From Methanospirillum lacunae (GTDB taxonomy: Archaea > Halobacteriota > Methanomicrobia > Methanomicrobiales > Methanospirillaceae), in NCBI RefSeq assembly GCF_003173355.1, contig NZ_QGMY01000006.1, positions 186,001 to 250,000 on the forward strand: 64,000 nucleotides of DNA. Direction: 5' to 3'. The translations under genes and the position numbers were made by a program. Below the pieces are notes generated by a model. The model did not search any database. It saw only the letters and a list, made by a program, of their open reading frames with translations, and was not told the origin of the DNA. This document shows positions 1-8,643 of the stretch, piece by piece. Position 1 is the first letter of the stretch. Each line of letters opens with the position of its first letter.

Positions 1-4
1 AGAG

Positions 5-33
5 TGGTGCAGAGTCAGTGACACACTGCACCA
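5..33. other. Hairpin-forming inverted repeat
   Basis: Arms TGGTGCAG (5-12) and CTGCACCA (26-33) are perfectly complementary. A second small stem, GTCA/TGAC, is nested in the loop, and an A-run follows. It could be the terminator of a gene that ends before the window (the T-run would suit a minus-strand transcript) or a regulatory hairpin upstream of the YkgJ-type gene. Only the structure is seen; the role is a guess. Confidence 0.4.
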
Positions 34-83
34 AAAAAGCAGGCTGATGGTGAAAATGAATAGAAGCAGCACCAATACTCAGT

Positions 84-557
84 ATGGGTTTTGAGTGCCG
101 GATATGCGGTACCTGTTGCATGTATCTGGGTGATTACATCGTTATCGAGAAGCAGACAAGCCAGTACACATTTGACTGTTGCTGTGTCAGTACCGGGACA
201 GAGTTTTCAGCAGAGGTAGATTCTGACAAACAAAATCTGTTTGATGATCACACGTTTTCTGATCAGAACCCTACTGCCTGCCGGTTTCTCCGTCCACTTG
301 GTGAAGGAAGGATTGGATGTACCATTCATACAGACAGTCCAGCCCAGTGTAAATATTACCGGTGCAAAATTATGGATATATTTTCGACTGATGGAAATCA
401 GGCAGGATATATCACCGGAACACTTGCATTACACAGTAGTGATTCACTTCTCCGGGATACCTACAACGGGATTGTTACAGATGTATCAGGACCTGGAGAG
501 GACTCTGAAGAATATATTAAAAACCAACTCATCAAAGCCGGATATCAGGTACGGTAA
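84..557 (+). CDS. YkgJ-family cysteine-cluster protein
   Basis: A 157-residue protein with the CxxCxxCC signature of the YkgJ family (putative zinc- or iron-chelating proteins) at its start: Cys5, Cys8, Cys11 and Cys12 in FECRICGTCC. Further cysteines follow in DCCCV, ACRFL, GCTIH and QCKYYRC, as usual for the family. No signal peptide is seen, so it is probably cytoplasmic. The exact function of the family is unknown. The start at 84 has no strong Shine-Dalgarno. The stop lies 8 bases before a CheY-like gene, so the two are probably one transcript. A clear paralog of almost the same length (160 residues) lies at 15444-15926. Confidence 0.85.
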   Translation: MGFECRICGTCCMYLGDYIVIEKQTSQYTFDCCCVSTGTEFSAEVDSDKQNLFDDHTFSDQNPTACRFLRPLGEGRIGCTIHTDSPAQCKYYRCKIMDIFSTDGNQAGYITGTLALHSSDSLLRDTYNGIVTDVSGPGEDSEEYIKNQLIKAGYQVR

Positions 558-565
558 TTATCCAT

Positions 566-949
566 ATGACAGAACAGTTCTGTAATAAGAGACAGATCCT
601 GATCGTAGATGATGCTGAACTAGCCCGTGAAATTGAAGCCCTATTTTTACACCACGCAGGATGTACGGTAGTGGAAGCTGAAGACGGAGTTCAGGCACTG
701 CAGAAGTATCTGGAACTCAGGCCTGTTCTTGTTATTCTTGATATCATTATGCCAAACCTCAATGGAATTCAGACCCTTAAGCAACTGAAGAAGGTAGATC
801 CTGCAGTCAGGGTTCTGATCTGTACAGCAGCAGATGATTACCGGATGATTGACATGGCACTCAAGGAAGGGGCACTCGGATACATCATAAAGCCATTCAA
901 AGGCGAAGAATTCCTTAAAAAGGTTCATGATATCATCGGGGATATCTGA
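566..949 (+). CDS. Stand-alone CheY-like response regulator
   Basis: A single receiver domain of 127 residues with no output domain. The acidic pocket is Asp15-Asp16, the phosphoacceptor is Asp59 in ILDIIMP, and the conserved Thr87 and Lys109 (IIKPF) are present, so it should be phosphorylatable. It probably passes signals by protein contact, as CheY or Spo0F do. It follows the YkgJ-type gene by 8 bases on the same strand and is probably co-transcribed. No kinase lies beside it; the nearest in the window is the REC-PAS-PocR kinase at 11698. The partner is therefore unknown. Confidence 0.9.
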   Translation: MTEQFCNKRQILIVDDAELAREIEALFLHHAGCTVVEAEDGVQALQKYLELRPVLVILDIIMPNLNGIQTLKQLKKVDPAVRVLICTAADDYRMIDMALKEGALGYIIKPFKGEEFLKKVHDIIGDI

Positions 950-977
950 TTTCAGAATCTGGCACCTGTCAAATGGG

Positions 978-1547
978 TTACCGCTTTAGACAGGACGCAA
1001 TATCTGTAGATCGTATTATTTGCACTCCGATGTTGGCCATATCCCTTACATTATTCTGGTGAATCTCATCATTCTGAGCTGCGGTTGCGTCAGTAGCCAG
1101 AAAAGTATGATAATTGTACGCCATGGCATCAAAGACTGTTGTCCTGATGCAGTTCGGAGTCTGAATACCTGCAACAACGATTGTGTCCACTGCCAGTGTC
1201 CGCAGGGTCAGATCAAGCCCGGTTCCGATAAAGGCACTCATTCTGATCTTGGGAAGCAGGTACTCACACTCCAATGGTGCAAGTTCATGGATCACTGCTG
1301 CACCAGAAGTTCCTTCAACAGCAAACGGGCTTTTTTGGAAGAGTTCTTTGCGCATAATCTCAACATCTGAACCATCAGAACGATGAATACGGACAACATG
1401 AAAAACCGGGAGACCCGCAGATCTGAACTGATCCAGGACATGCCGTATATTCGGAATGATTGAACGAGCCCCTTTGACCTGAAGTGGTTTCCCTTCAAGG
1501 ACAAAGTCATTCTGCATGTCAATGAGAAGGAGGGCGGCTTTTGACAT
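978..1547 (-). CDS. Isochorismatase-like cysteine hydrolase
   Basis: A 189-residue protein of the isochorismatase/nicotinamidase superfamily. The catalytic triad of the fold is visible: Asp10 in LLIDMQNDF, Lys100 in LLPKIRMSAF and Cys133 in IQTPNCIRTT. The cis-peptide region before the cysteine is also recognisable. The family hydrolyses amides or vinyl ethers (nicotinamide, carbamoylsarcosine, isochorismate), and the substrate cannot be told from sequence. It is convergent with the CheY gene and divergent from the TauE gene, so it is probably transcribed alone. Confidence 0.85.
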   Translation of the reverse strand: MSKAALLLIDMQNDFVLEGKPLQVKGARSIIPNIRHVLDQFRSAGLPVFHVVRIHRSDGSDVEIMRKELFQKSPFAVEGTSGAAVIHELAPLECEYLLPKIRMSAFIGTGLDLTLRTLAVDTIVVAGIQTPNCIRTTVFDAMAYNYHTFLATDATAAQNDEIHQNNVRDMANIGVQIIRSTDIASCLKR

Positions 1548-1671
1548 ACTCTAGTACCTGACCTGTACCAGTATCATACCAGCTATCCCCACAAGCGTGG
1601 CGCAGAGCAATAAGTTCAGAGACACAAATACCCTGTGAGAAGTATCATCAACACCGGAGACCGGTTTATTC

Positions 1672-2475
1672 ATGGATATTATACTCTACCTGCTTTCTCT
1701 GATTACAACCGGATCTGTTGCCGGATTCGCATCAGGCATGGTTGGCGTCGGCGGATGTTTCATCATGGTGCCGGTGCAGTACTGGCTGCTCGTCAGCGAC
1801 GGACTTGACAGTACCCTTGCCATCAGGGTTGCTTTTGCAACCGGTCTTGCAGTCACCCTTCCCACGGTGATGACATCAGCACTCGGGCATCATCGGAGGA
1901 AAGCAGTTGACTGGCAGACTGCAATACCGATGGGAGGTGCAGCAGTGGTTGGGGCTGTCACAGGCGGGACAATTGCAACATTTCTGCCAGGTCAGGTTCT
2001 CAAAACTTTTTTTGCCGTGCTTGTGACCCTGATGGCTGTAAGAATGTTTTGGAATGTAAAGGAATGCTTAGTCTGTCCTCCCAGACAATCACTGCCTGTG
2101 CTTCTCTTTATCGGGTTTTGCATCGGCAACATTACGAGTCTTGCAGGGGTAGGCGGAGGTGTAGTCCTGGTCCCGGTCCTGGTTCTCCTTCTGCATTATC
2201 CGGTTCACACTGCAATCGGAACTTCTTCAGCCTGTCTTATATTTTCATCAGCAGGAGCGGTAGCAACGTATCTCTGGCATGGACTCGGAGTTGCAGGTCT
2301 GCCACCATACTCTATCGGATATGTTGATCTCGTTCAGTGGGGAGTTCTCGTAGCAACAACCATTCCCCTTTCAATAGTGGGAGTTAAATATGCACATCGG
2401 TGCCCTGCAAAAATTCTCAGGTACTTTTTTGCTGTCCTGATGTTTATTGTCGGTGTTCTGATGCTTATTCCCTGA
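1672..2475 (+). CDS. TauE/SafE-family anion permease
   Basis: A 267-residue integral membrane protein with about eight hydrophobic segments. It is built as two similar halves, each starting with a glycine-rich loop: SGMVGVGGCFIMVPV near the N-terminus and AGVGGGVVLVPVLVL in the middle. This inverted duplication is the mark of the TauE/SafE family, which moves sulfite, sulfoacetate or other organic anions across the cytoplasmic membrane. The substrate is not deducible. It is a single gene divergent from the isochorismatase-like gene and convergent with the subtilase. Confidence 0.88.
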   Translation: MDIILYLLSLITTGSVAGFASGMVGVGGCFIMVPVQYWLLVSDGLDSTLAIRVAFATGLAVTLPTVMTSALGHHRRKAVDWQTAIPMGGAAVVGAVTGGTIATFLPGQVLKTFFAVLVTLMAVRMFWNVKECLVCPPRQSLPVLLFIGFCIGNITSLAGVGGGVVLVPVLVLLLHYPVHTAIGTSSACLIFSSAGAVATYLWHGLGVAGLPPYSIGYVDLVQWGVLVATTIPLSIVGVKYAHRCPAKILRYFFAVLMFIVGVLMLIP

Positions 2476-2557
2476 AAAGAAAAATCGTTTCAAATAAGGT
2501 TTGATTTGGAATACCAACCAAAAAAAATATTATTCTATCAGGTAAATTCCAAGGTGC

Positions 2558-2606
2558 AAAAAAAATAAGAACCCAGACTGTTCCGGATTATTCCATAAAC
2601 AGTTGG
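2558..2606 (-). terminator. Intrinsic-type terminator of the subtilase gene
   Basis: On the minus strand, just after the subtilase stop, arms ACTGTT (2603-2598) and AACAGT (2582-2577) pair. They are extended by CCA/TGG with one bulge, and an inner GGA/TCC stem is present. Bases TTCTTATTTTTTTT follow (T8 at 2565-2558). Hairpin plus T-run is a convincing 3' end. Confidence 0.6.
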
Positions 2607-2626
2607 CACTTTTCGTTACCGGTTGC

Positions 2627-4537
2627 TTACTTTATGCTTCTGTAAAGGGTAAGGATATCAGTAAAGTCAATCCTGCCATTTCCTGAAAAGTCAAACGCAG
2701 ATACAGGCTCATTAGATGCAATCCATTCGATCATCCTGAAATAAAGCTCTACATCTGTCTGATTACTGACACCATCACCATTCAGATCTTCATACTTCCC
2801 ATCATTGTTGAGATCACGGGGCTGATTGTTTTGACCCTGGAGAGGCTGAACTCCAACAGAGGGACTTAAAGTCTGAGTCACCGTCGGGGTTACCGTAGGT
2901 ACTTGTGTTGGAATCTGGGTCGGAACAGTTGGAGTTGCGGTTGGTTGTACTGTTGGTACCTCGGTTGGAGCCTGAGTTGGTGCAGGAGTCTGCGTAACTG
3001 TTGGCATTACCGTAGGTGCCTGAGTTGGAACGGTCTGTGTTGCAGTAGGTACTGCAGTCGGTACCTCTGTGGGTGCTCCACCAGTCGCAGCATTGAGGGT
3101 CTTTCCTGCATTTATCCTGCCTCCGGATACTACTTTTCCTGAGAATGCAGGAACCTGATCAGCATTATTCAGGATTAATTGTTTGATCTGATCAGTTGAG
3201 AGGCTCGGATTGACTGACAGGAGGAGTGCAGCAAGACCTGATACCTGCGGGGTAGCCATTGAGGTTCCTTTCATCTTGATATAGTCATACCCAAGAGCTG
3301 TAGGATATGTTGAGAGGATCCAGTCACCAGGAGCTGCGACATCTACCGAGGTAGGACCATAGTTGGAGTACGAGGGAATTCCATCTTTGGCATCACTTGC
3401 AGCAACTGAAATGATCTGTGGACTGTCAAAGCAGGAAGGATACTGGGCGATAATATCAGTATTGACTCCTGAATTTCCGGCAGCACAGACAATCGGAAGA
3501 CTGGTCTGGGAAACAGCATCACCAAGAGCTTCACTGCGGGTTGTTCCTCCCCATGAACAACTGATAACTTTGGCACCCATTGTCCGTGCATATGCAAATG
3601 CCTTGATTATACTTGCCATGTCTCCGTTACCATCTTTTCCGAGAACTTTAAGTGGCATAATCTTTACTTTTTGATTTACACCAGAGATACCGACACCATT
3701 GTTTCCAACTGCACCAATCACCCCTGCGCAATGAGTTCCATGACCGTTGTCATCCATGGGGTCATTTGTGTTGCTGATGAAATTCCATCCATGAACATCA
3801 TCGACATACCCGTTACCATCATCATCAATTCCATTTCCAGGGATCTCTTTAGAGTTTGTCCATATGTTCTGGGCTAGATCAGGATGATTATAATCAGCAC
3901 CGGTATCAATGACTGCTACCACGATTGAGTCGGAACCGGTAGTTTTTGCCCAGGCAGGAATGACATTGATATCATCACCGCTGGAACCGCCGTCCTGACC
4001 GGTGTTGTAGAGCGCCCACTGTTCGTTGAACCTGGGATCATTCGGCCCGCCCGATACCGATTCGGCACTCATTTTTTCCGGTCCCGGCGGTGTCGAGTTC
4101 TCATTTGGCATCAGGGACACGATATAATTGGGCTCTGCATACTCCACAAAGGAGGAATTAGTCAATTCAGTGACCGCCTGCTGAACAGTGACATTCTCTC
4201 CGGTATGGATCATCTGCATATTTTTGAGGCCTTCTGCTGAGAAATCATCAGATAACTCGGCTCCCATTGCCATCAGACCGGGTGACATAACACTCTCTGC
4301 TGATACCCCGCCGGATGGTTTCTTGTACCTGACAATAACTTCGCCAGGCACATACGGAGCGCCGGAAGAGGTATACGCCACCTGCGTGGCCGTAGGTGCA
4401 ACATTACCCGTTAATTGCGTCACAGATTTGTTATCAACTGCAGTTCCAGATCCGTCAGCGTTTACTGCCGGGAACAGGATTATTCCAAGAAAAATGGTGA
4501 AGATAAGAGATCTCCACAATACATGCTGATTTAACAT
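2627..4537 (-). CDS. Secreted subtilisin-like protease with dockerin domain
   Basis: A 636-residue S8 serine protease. Order: signal peptide (about 1-27), inhibitor-like propeptide (about 60-145), catalytic domain (about 165-480), Pro/Thr-rich linker (about 485-560), and a type I dockerin-like domain (about 575-636). The triad is Asp211 (VIDTGAD), His266 (NGHGTH) and Ser426 (GTSMATP), with oxyanion Asn355 (AAGNSG). The dockerin shows two calcium-loop motifs, DLNNDGKYEDLNGDG and DFSGNGRIDFTD. The linker is probably O-glycosylated. It should act outside the cell, perhaps anchored through a cohesin partner that is not in this window. A Shine-Dalgarno-like GGGGAAGG precedes the ATG. Confidence 0.93.
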   Translation of the reverse strand: MLNQHVLWRSLIFTIFLGIILFPAVNADGSGTAVDNKSVTQLTGNVAPTATQVAYTSSGAPYVPGEVIVRYKKPSGGVSAESVMSPGLMAMGAELSDDFSAEGLKNMQMIHTGENVTVQQAVTELTNSSFVEYAEPNYIVSLMPNENSTPPGPEKMSAESVSGGPNDPRFNEQWALYNTGQDGGSSGDDINVIPAWAKTTGSDSIVVAVIDTGADYNHPDLAQNIWTNSKEIPGNGIDDDGNGYVDDVHGWNFISNTNDPMDDNGHGTHCAGVIGAVGNNGVGISGVNQKVKIMPLKVLGKDGNGDMASIIKAFAYARTMGAKVISCSWGGTTRSEALGDAVSQTSLPIVCAAGNSGVNTDIIAQYPSCFDSPQIISVAASDAKDGIPSYSNYGPTSVDVAAPGDWILSTYPTALGYDYIKMKGTSMATPQVSGLAALLLSVNPSLSTDQIKQLILNNADQVPAFSGKVVSGGRINAGKTLNAATGGAPTEVPTAVPTATQTVPTQAPTVMPTVTQTPAPTQAPTEVPTVQPTATPTVPTQIPTQVPTVTPTVTQTLSPSVGVQPLQGQNNQPRDLNNDGKYEDLNGDGVSNQTDVELYFRMIEWIASNEPVSAFDFSGNGRIDFTDILTLYRSIK

Positions 4538-4780
4538 AGCATACCTTCCCCACCAGGGCTATTGAGAGACACAACCCTGTTAGTATGAATATTGGACCCA
4601 TGAGAATTAAGTACTACCTGCGTAGGGTATCATCAGGTGGTCAGAGGATGACAGGGATCAAGATCTTTTTGGAAAGATTCTGGATCTAAAATCAAAAAAA
4701 TATAAAGAGGATCACGTAGCCGAAAAATATGAAGAGTTCCTGAGTTTACTATGCTCATACTTACGAGATATTCATCAGAA

Positions 4781-5218
4781 TTATTTCTTTTCACCTTCGG
4801 TTGATGAAATTACATCGGCATAGTAGAGTTTAATAGTACCAGCGCCTTTTATCTGAACCTGATTCAGATTAACTCCCTTTTTTACAAGAAATACTTTAAA
4901 TGCAGTCGCATTATCACTCTCACTCCCTGTTGTGTACCGACCTCTCCATTGTTTATACGGAGAAATTTCAGGAAATGTATCGTTACCGGTAGTGACAGGG
5001 CCATACCATTTGCCATCAGTATGTTTTCCGTAAATCAAAATTTCAAAATGGAGAGGGAACATAATATCGTTCACAGATCCCCAGACATATGAATCATCAT
5101 ACCCATCAATCGTAACCATCGGGTCGGCCAGCCCCGGACTTATTCCCCCAATCAAGCCAACGCAAATAAAACAGCAAACAACTGCACACCGGATAACGGG
5201 ATCCTTTCGTGCACTCAT
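4781..5218 (-). CDS. Secreted protein of unknown function
   Basis: A 145-residue protein I do not recognise. A basic N-terminus and a hydrophobic stretch (about 10-30) ending near LADP make a signal peptide, so it is probably exported. The mature part is rich in Tyr, Trp, Gly and Asp (DGYDDSYVWGSV, YKQWRGRYTTG), suggesting a beta-sandwich, and it has no cysteines after the signal. An AT-rich box at about 5241-5248 lies near -26 to the ATG, so the mRNA may be leaderless. It sits between the MFS and subtilase genes on the same strand but is separated from both by more than 200 bases. Confidence 0.7.
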   Translation of the reverse strand: MSARKDPVIRCAVVCCFICVGLIGGISPGLADPMVTIDGYDDSYVWGSVNDIMFPLHFEILIYGKHTDGKWYGPVTTGNDTFPEISPYKQWRGRYTTGSESDNATAFKVFLVKKGVNLNQVQIKGAGTIKLYYADVISSTEGEKK

Positions 5219-5518
5219 ACATTGTATATCTGCTGGTCACCGTATAAGGGTTAAACTATTTGTACCCGAAAAATAAGGGTCGAATTAATAAAGATTACGT
5301 GTATGTCATAAATCTGTATACACTATAGTTTGAGAAATGATGATTTCTCCTGTAAAAACCGCTTGTTCGTTGAAATCGTTATGCAAACAAAACTAAAGAG
5401 ATATCCGGGTAAAAAGCGCACTTGTCATTTCCAAACCCGGAAAAACACGATTACATTGAGGTTGAAAAAAACCACGACAATGGGATATGAGTGCTTATAA
5501 AAAACAGGGTTTTTTAGT
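5219..5518. other. Intergenic region with one small hairpin
   Basis: These 300 bases separate the MFS gene from the secreted protein downstream of it. A perfect 7-base inverted repeat GAGAAAT (5332-5338) / ATTTCTC (5343-5349) with a GATG loop is present; it may mark the end of the MFS transcript. A TATA-like box near 5241-5248 probably serves the secreted protein. I see no gene here. Confidence 0.4.
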
Positions 5519-6796
5519 TTACATTCGAATTCCTTTTTTTCCGGCCATAAATATCATCACAGCCCCCAGACAGAGGATGAAAGTAATCACCGGCCATCCA
5601 CTATCAAGGGTCTTAAAAAGGGAGATGAGATATCCGGTTATCACCGGTCCGACAAAACCTCCGAGATTTCCAATTGAATTTATGACCGCAACGCCGACAG
5701 GCTGCTCATCTGGAGTAAACACGGAGAGCACATACGACCAGAACGGCCCGATAATTGATAAAATTCCGGATAATGCAATCGTGATGCCCAGAAGAGAAAG
5801 TATGGGATCTTCTGCCAGCTGATCAAGGGTCAGACCGGCTCCGGCAATGAAAAACAGAATAATAATGTGATAGAGCCGCTCGCCCCTGAGATCAGAATGA
5901 GAAGATACAAGAAACATACAGATAAGGGTCACAATATAGGGAATCATCAAAATGAGTCCGATAACTCTCATGTCAAGATCGTGGAGAAATGAACTTGAAA
6001 GTGTTGGAAGAAAGAAGATGATTGCATACATTCCGACAGTTACTGCAAAATAGGTCCCTGAAAAAAGCAGAACCCTTGTATCTGTCAGAATATCCCCAAG
6101 ACGATGAGATTTCATCCTGATTGTTCCGGATTCGAGCTCTGAAACCAGCCACTGTTTTTGATCAGAATCAAGCCAACCGGCATCAGCAGGCCGGTTTTTG
6201 AGAATGAAAAGTGAAAGAACACCAAATAGGATGGCAGGAATCCCTTCAATAATAAAGAGCCATCTCCATGATGCAACAGAGCCCCAGTTTACTGTATCCA
6301 GGATATACATCGAGAGTGGGGCTCCGATAATATTTGAGATCACAATTGCTGTTGAGAAAAGTGCAATTGATCTGGCAAGATACCGGTGAGGGAACCACGT
6401 ACCGAGGTACCAGATCATTCCGGGAAAGAACCCGGCTTCTGCTATACCGAGTAAGAATCTGAGAATAATCAGGTGCTCAGGGCTCTGGACAAATCCCATC
6501 AGCACGGCAACAAGACCCCAGGAGATCATGATCCTTCCAATCCAGATCCTGGCGCCCACCTTTTGCATGATGATGTTGCTCGGAACCTCAAATATCAGGT
6601 AGCCGATGAAAAAAATCCCGGAAATAAACCCAAATAACTCGGCACTTATGCCAAGATCAGGATTCATAACAATAGCAGCATAACCAAGATTGACCCTGTC
6701 AAGAAATGCAACGATATAGAGAAGTAATGCAAACGGAATAATGTGGAGACGAATGAGGCTAATGATCCTCTTTTCTGACTCCTGGCTGACCAGCAT
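5519..6796 (-). CDS. MFS transporter, anion:cation symporter type
   Basis: A 425-residue protein with about twelve membrane segments. The N-terminal half resembles the ACS family (sugar acids, phthalate, tartrate and similar anions): FLDRVNLGYAAIVM in helix 1, GYLIFEVPSNIIMQKVGAR at the helix 2-3 loop, and LRFLLGIAEAGFFPGMIWYL. It would import an organic anion with protons or sodium; the substrate is unknown. It is a single gene preceded by a hairpin that could mask its ribosome-binding site. ACS transporters are mostly bacterial, so lateral gain is possible. Confidence 0.85.
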   Translation of the reverse strand: MLVSQESEKRIISLIRLHIIPFALLLYIVAFLDRVNLGYAAIVMNPDLGISAELFGFISGIFFIGYLIFEVPSNIIMQKVGARIWIGRIMISWGLVAVLMGFVQSPEHLIILRFLLGIAEAGFFPGMIWYLGTWFPHRYLARSIALFSTAIVISNIIGAPLSMYILDTVNWGSVASWRWLFIIEGIPAILFGVLSLFILKNRPADAGWLDSDQKQWLVSELESGTIRMKSHRLGDILTDTRVLLFSGTYFAVTVGMYAIIFFLPTLSSSFLHDLDMRVIGLILMIPYIVTLICMFLVSSHSDLRGERLYHIIILFFIAGAGLTLDQLAEDPILSLLGITIALSGILSIIGPFWSYVLSVFTPDEQPVGVAVINSIGNLGGFVGPVITGYLISLFKTLDSGWPVITFILCLGAVMIFMAGKKGIRM

Positions 6797-6803
6797 AGAT
6801 AAG

Positions 6804-6844
6804 CGTCACCTTTTTCATGAGAAATAGGTATCCAACCGGTGACG
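6804..6844 (-). promoter_or_regulatory. Hairpin that would mask the MFS ribosome-binding site
   Basis: On the minus strand CGTCACC (6844-6838) can pair with GGTGACG (6810-6804). The second arm contains the Shine-Dalgarno AAAGGTGA that lies about 9 bases before the MFS ATG at 6796. Seven consecutive base pairs, five of them G-C, would hide it. Regulation of translation is inferred from structure only. Confidence 0.4.
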
Positions 6845-6931
6845 GAGTTATGTAATTTCTTCTCTGCTTACCGGCCAGATCTTACGAACTTGATCAATGC
6901 CGACATTCCCCACATAATCAAGGAATAAGGG

Positions 6932-8506
6932 TCAGGATACCCTGCTAAAGATAACAGGAGGGCGGTCCGGGTTTGTCAGGCCTTGAGCAGATATGGTTTC
7001 GACCTTATTGTCAGAATTATATGTGAACGAGAAGAGTCCATCAGGAGTGGAAACATTCTGTATCAGCGGTTCAAACCTGAAGAGACTGGATGTCTTATTG
7101 ACTGGAGTCAGATTAAGTCTTAATGGCCTGGGACCGAGTTCAACAATGAAATCTCCGGATTCATTTCTGATATTCATCTCACCATAATAATTATTCAGAT
7201 ACGAACCCTGAAGACCTGAATAATCATACGTTCCCGGTTTTACACCAGAATATGGGGATACAGGAGCAGTTGGCCTGATATCACTACCAAGTGCACTGAT
7301 ATTGGTGAACTCGTAGTAATCTGTCGGATTTGATATCATGAACATGAAAGTATCTCCAATAAAATCAGCAACACCATTCTCACCGGCATTTGTCAGGACA
7401 ACAATCCCAATACCCTCCTCAGGGATGAATCCATTATACGAACTCATTCCGGCAGTTGCACCATTATGCCAGATTACCGGATAAGGCAGCATGGGATCAC
7501 ATTTTACCACCCAGCCTTTAGCATAAGTAAAATTAAATCCTGGCCCTGAAGCAATGGTGTTAGCCGGCCTTAAGATCTCCCTGATTGTTTCATTTTGCAG
7601 CACCCGATTACCGGATATTTTACCTTCATTGAGCCATAACCGAAGCCATTTTGTCATATCAATCACATTTGAACTGATACCACCCGCTCCAACCTCACCA
7701 TACTCTCCATAGAGATAGTCCTTGTCCATTGGAACCGGCACATAGCCATTTTCAGATATGATATGATGATCTGCAAACCCGCACCGCGTTGTTTCAGGAG
7801 AAGAGAGAAAATCAAATCCAATTGAAGTGTTCTGCATCCCAAGAGGAGTTAATAGTAGATCTTTCAGAGTGTAACTCAGGGGATAACCGGTCTTCTTGTT
7901 GATCATTTCGGATGCAACAAAGTAATGCAGATTGTTATACCCATATCCAGATCTAAACGGCTTTTCTGTTTCAAGATACCGCATCTGATGAACAATGTCA
8001 TTCGATTTAAGGCCCATTCTGAACAGAAGATCTCCATCATACTCAAAGAGCCCTGAATTATGAACCAGCAGATCACTGATGGTGATCTCCCGGGTTGTTT
8101 TAGGGTCACTCAGGGCAAAATCAGGAAGAATTGAAACGACAGTGTCATTCCAGGAGAAAACACCTCTGTCAATCAGAATACCGACAATTGCCGATGTAAA
8201 AGCCTTTGACATTGAATTTATCAGAAATATTGTATCAGGAGTTACCGGCTGCGGGTTTTCAAGAGATGTCATACCAAACCCCTTTGCATACAGTATATGG
8301 GAGCGATCTGTGATCGCAATCGCCATTCCGGGGATATCAGACTGATTGAATACATCGGTTGCAAACTGGTCAAAATCTACAATGATCGAATCCTGCGTTG
8401 ATGTATTCATCAGGGGTGCTGAAGAGACAGGACAGACAATGCTGCAGACTATGAGAAAAAACAGACACAACCGGATTTGATAATTTATTATATTTTTCTC
8501 TTTCAT
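6932..8506 (-). CDS. Secreted serine hydrolase, class C beta-lactamase fold
   Basis: A 524-residue protein with an N-terminal signal peptide (about 10-30) followed by a beta-lactamase/penicillin-binding fold. The three family motifs are visible: Ser98-Met-Ser-Lys101 (SxxK), Tyr190-Asn-Asn (YxN) and His347-Asn-Gly in place of KTG. The C-terminal 120 residues form an extra beta-rich domain often seen in esterase- or D-aminopeptidase-like members. Archaea of this group lack murein, so the substrate is more likely a peptide or ester than a beta-lactam. It is transcribed alone, divergent from the TPR gene. Confidence 0.88.
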   Translation of the reverse strand: MKEKNIINYQIRLCLFFLIVCSIVCPVSSAPLMNTSTQDSIIVDFDQFATDVFNQSDIPGMAIAITDRSHILYAKGFGMTSLENPQPVTPDTIFLINSMSKAFTSAIVGILIDRGVFSWNDTVVSILPDFALSDPKTTREITISDLLVHNSGLFEYDGDLLFRMGLKSNDIVHQMRYLETEKPFRSGYGYNNLHYFVASEMINKKTGYPLSYTLKDLLLTPLGMQNTSIGFDFLSSPETTRCGFADHHIISENGYVPVPMDKDYLYGEYGEVGAGGISSNVIDMTKWLRLWLNEGKISGNRVLQNETIREILRPANTIASGPGFNFTYAKGWVVKCDPMLPYPVIWHNGATAGMSSYNGFIPEEGIGIVVLTNAGENGVADFIGDTFMFMISNPTDYYEFTNISALGSDIRPTAPVSPYSGVKPGTYDYSGLQGSYLNNYYGEMNIRNESGDFIVELGPRPLRLNLTPVNKTSSLFRFEPLIQNVSTPDGLFSFTYNSDNKVETISAQGLTNPDRPPVIFSRVS

Positions 8507-8543
8507 CCAGGGTCAGTCATTAATATAATACACCCATTCCTGA

Positions 8544-8566
8544 AATAATCAGATAGTCCGATTATT
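8544..8566. promoter_or_regulatory. Inverted repeat between divergent genes
   Basis: AATAATC (8544-8550) and GATTATT (8560-8566) are perfect arms with a 9-base spacer, in the 137-base gap between the serine hydrolase and the TPR gene. The dyad could be an operator for one or both promoters. It is AT-rich and short, so chance is possible. Confidence 0.3.
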
Positions 8567-8643
8567 CATCATAATATTGAATGAACGTACCAGGGAACAT
8601 GACATATCGATAGCCATATGATATCAAAGATAAACCATTCTTT

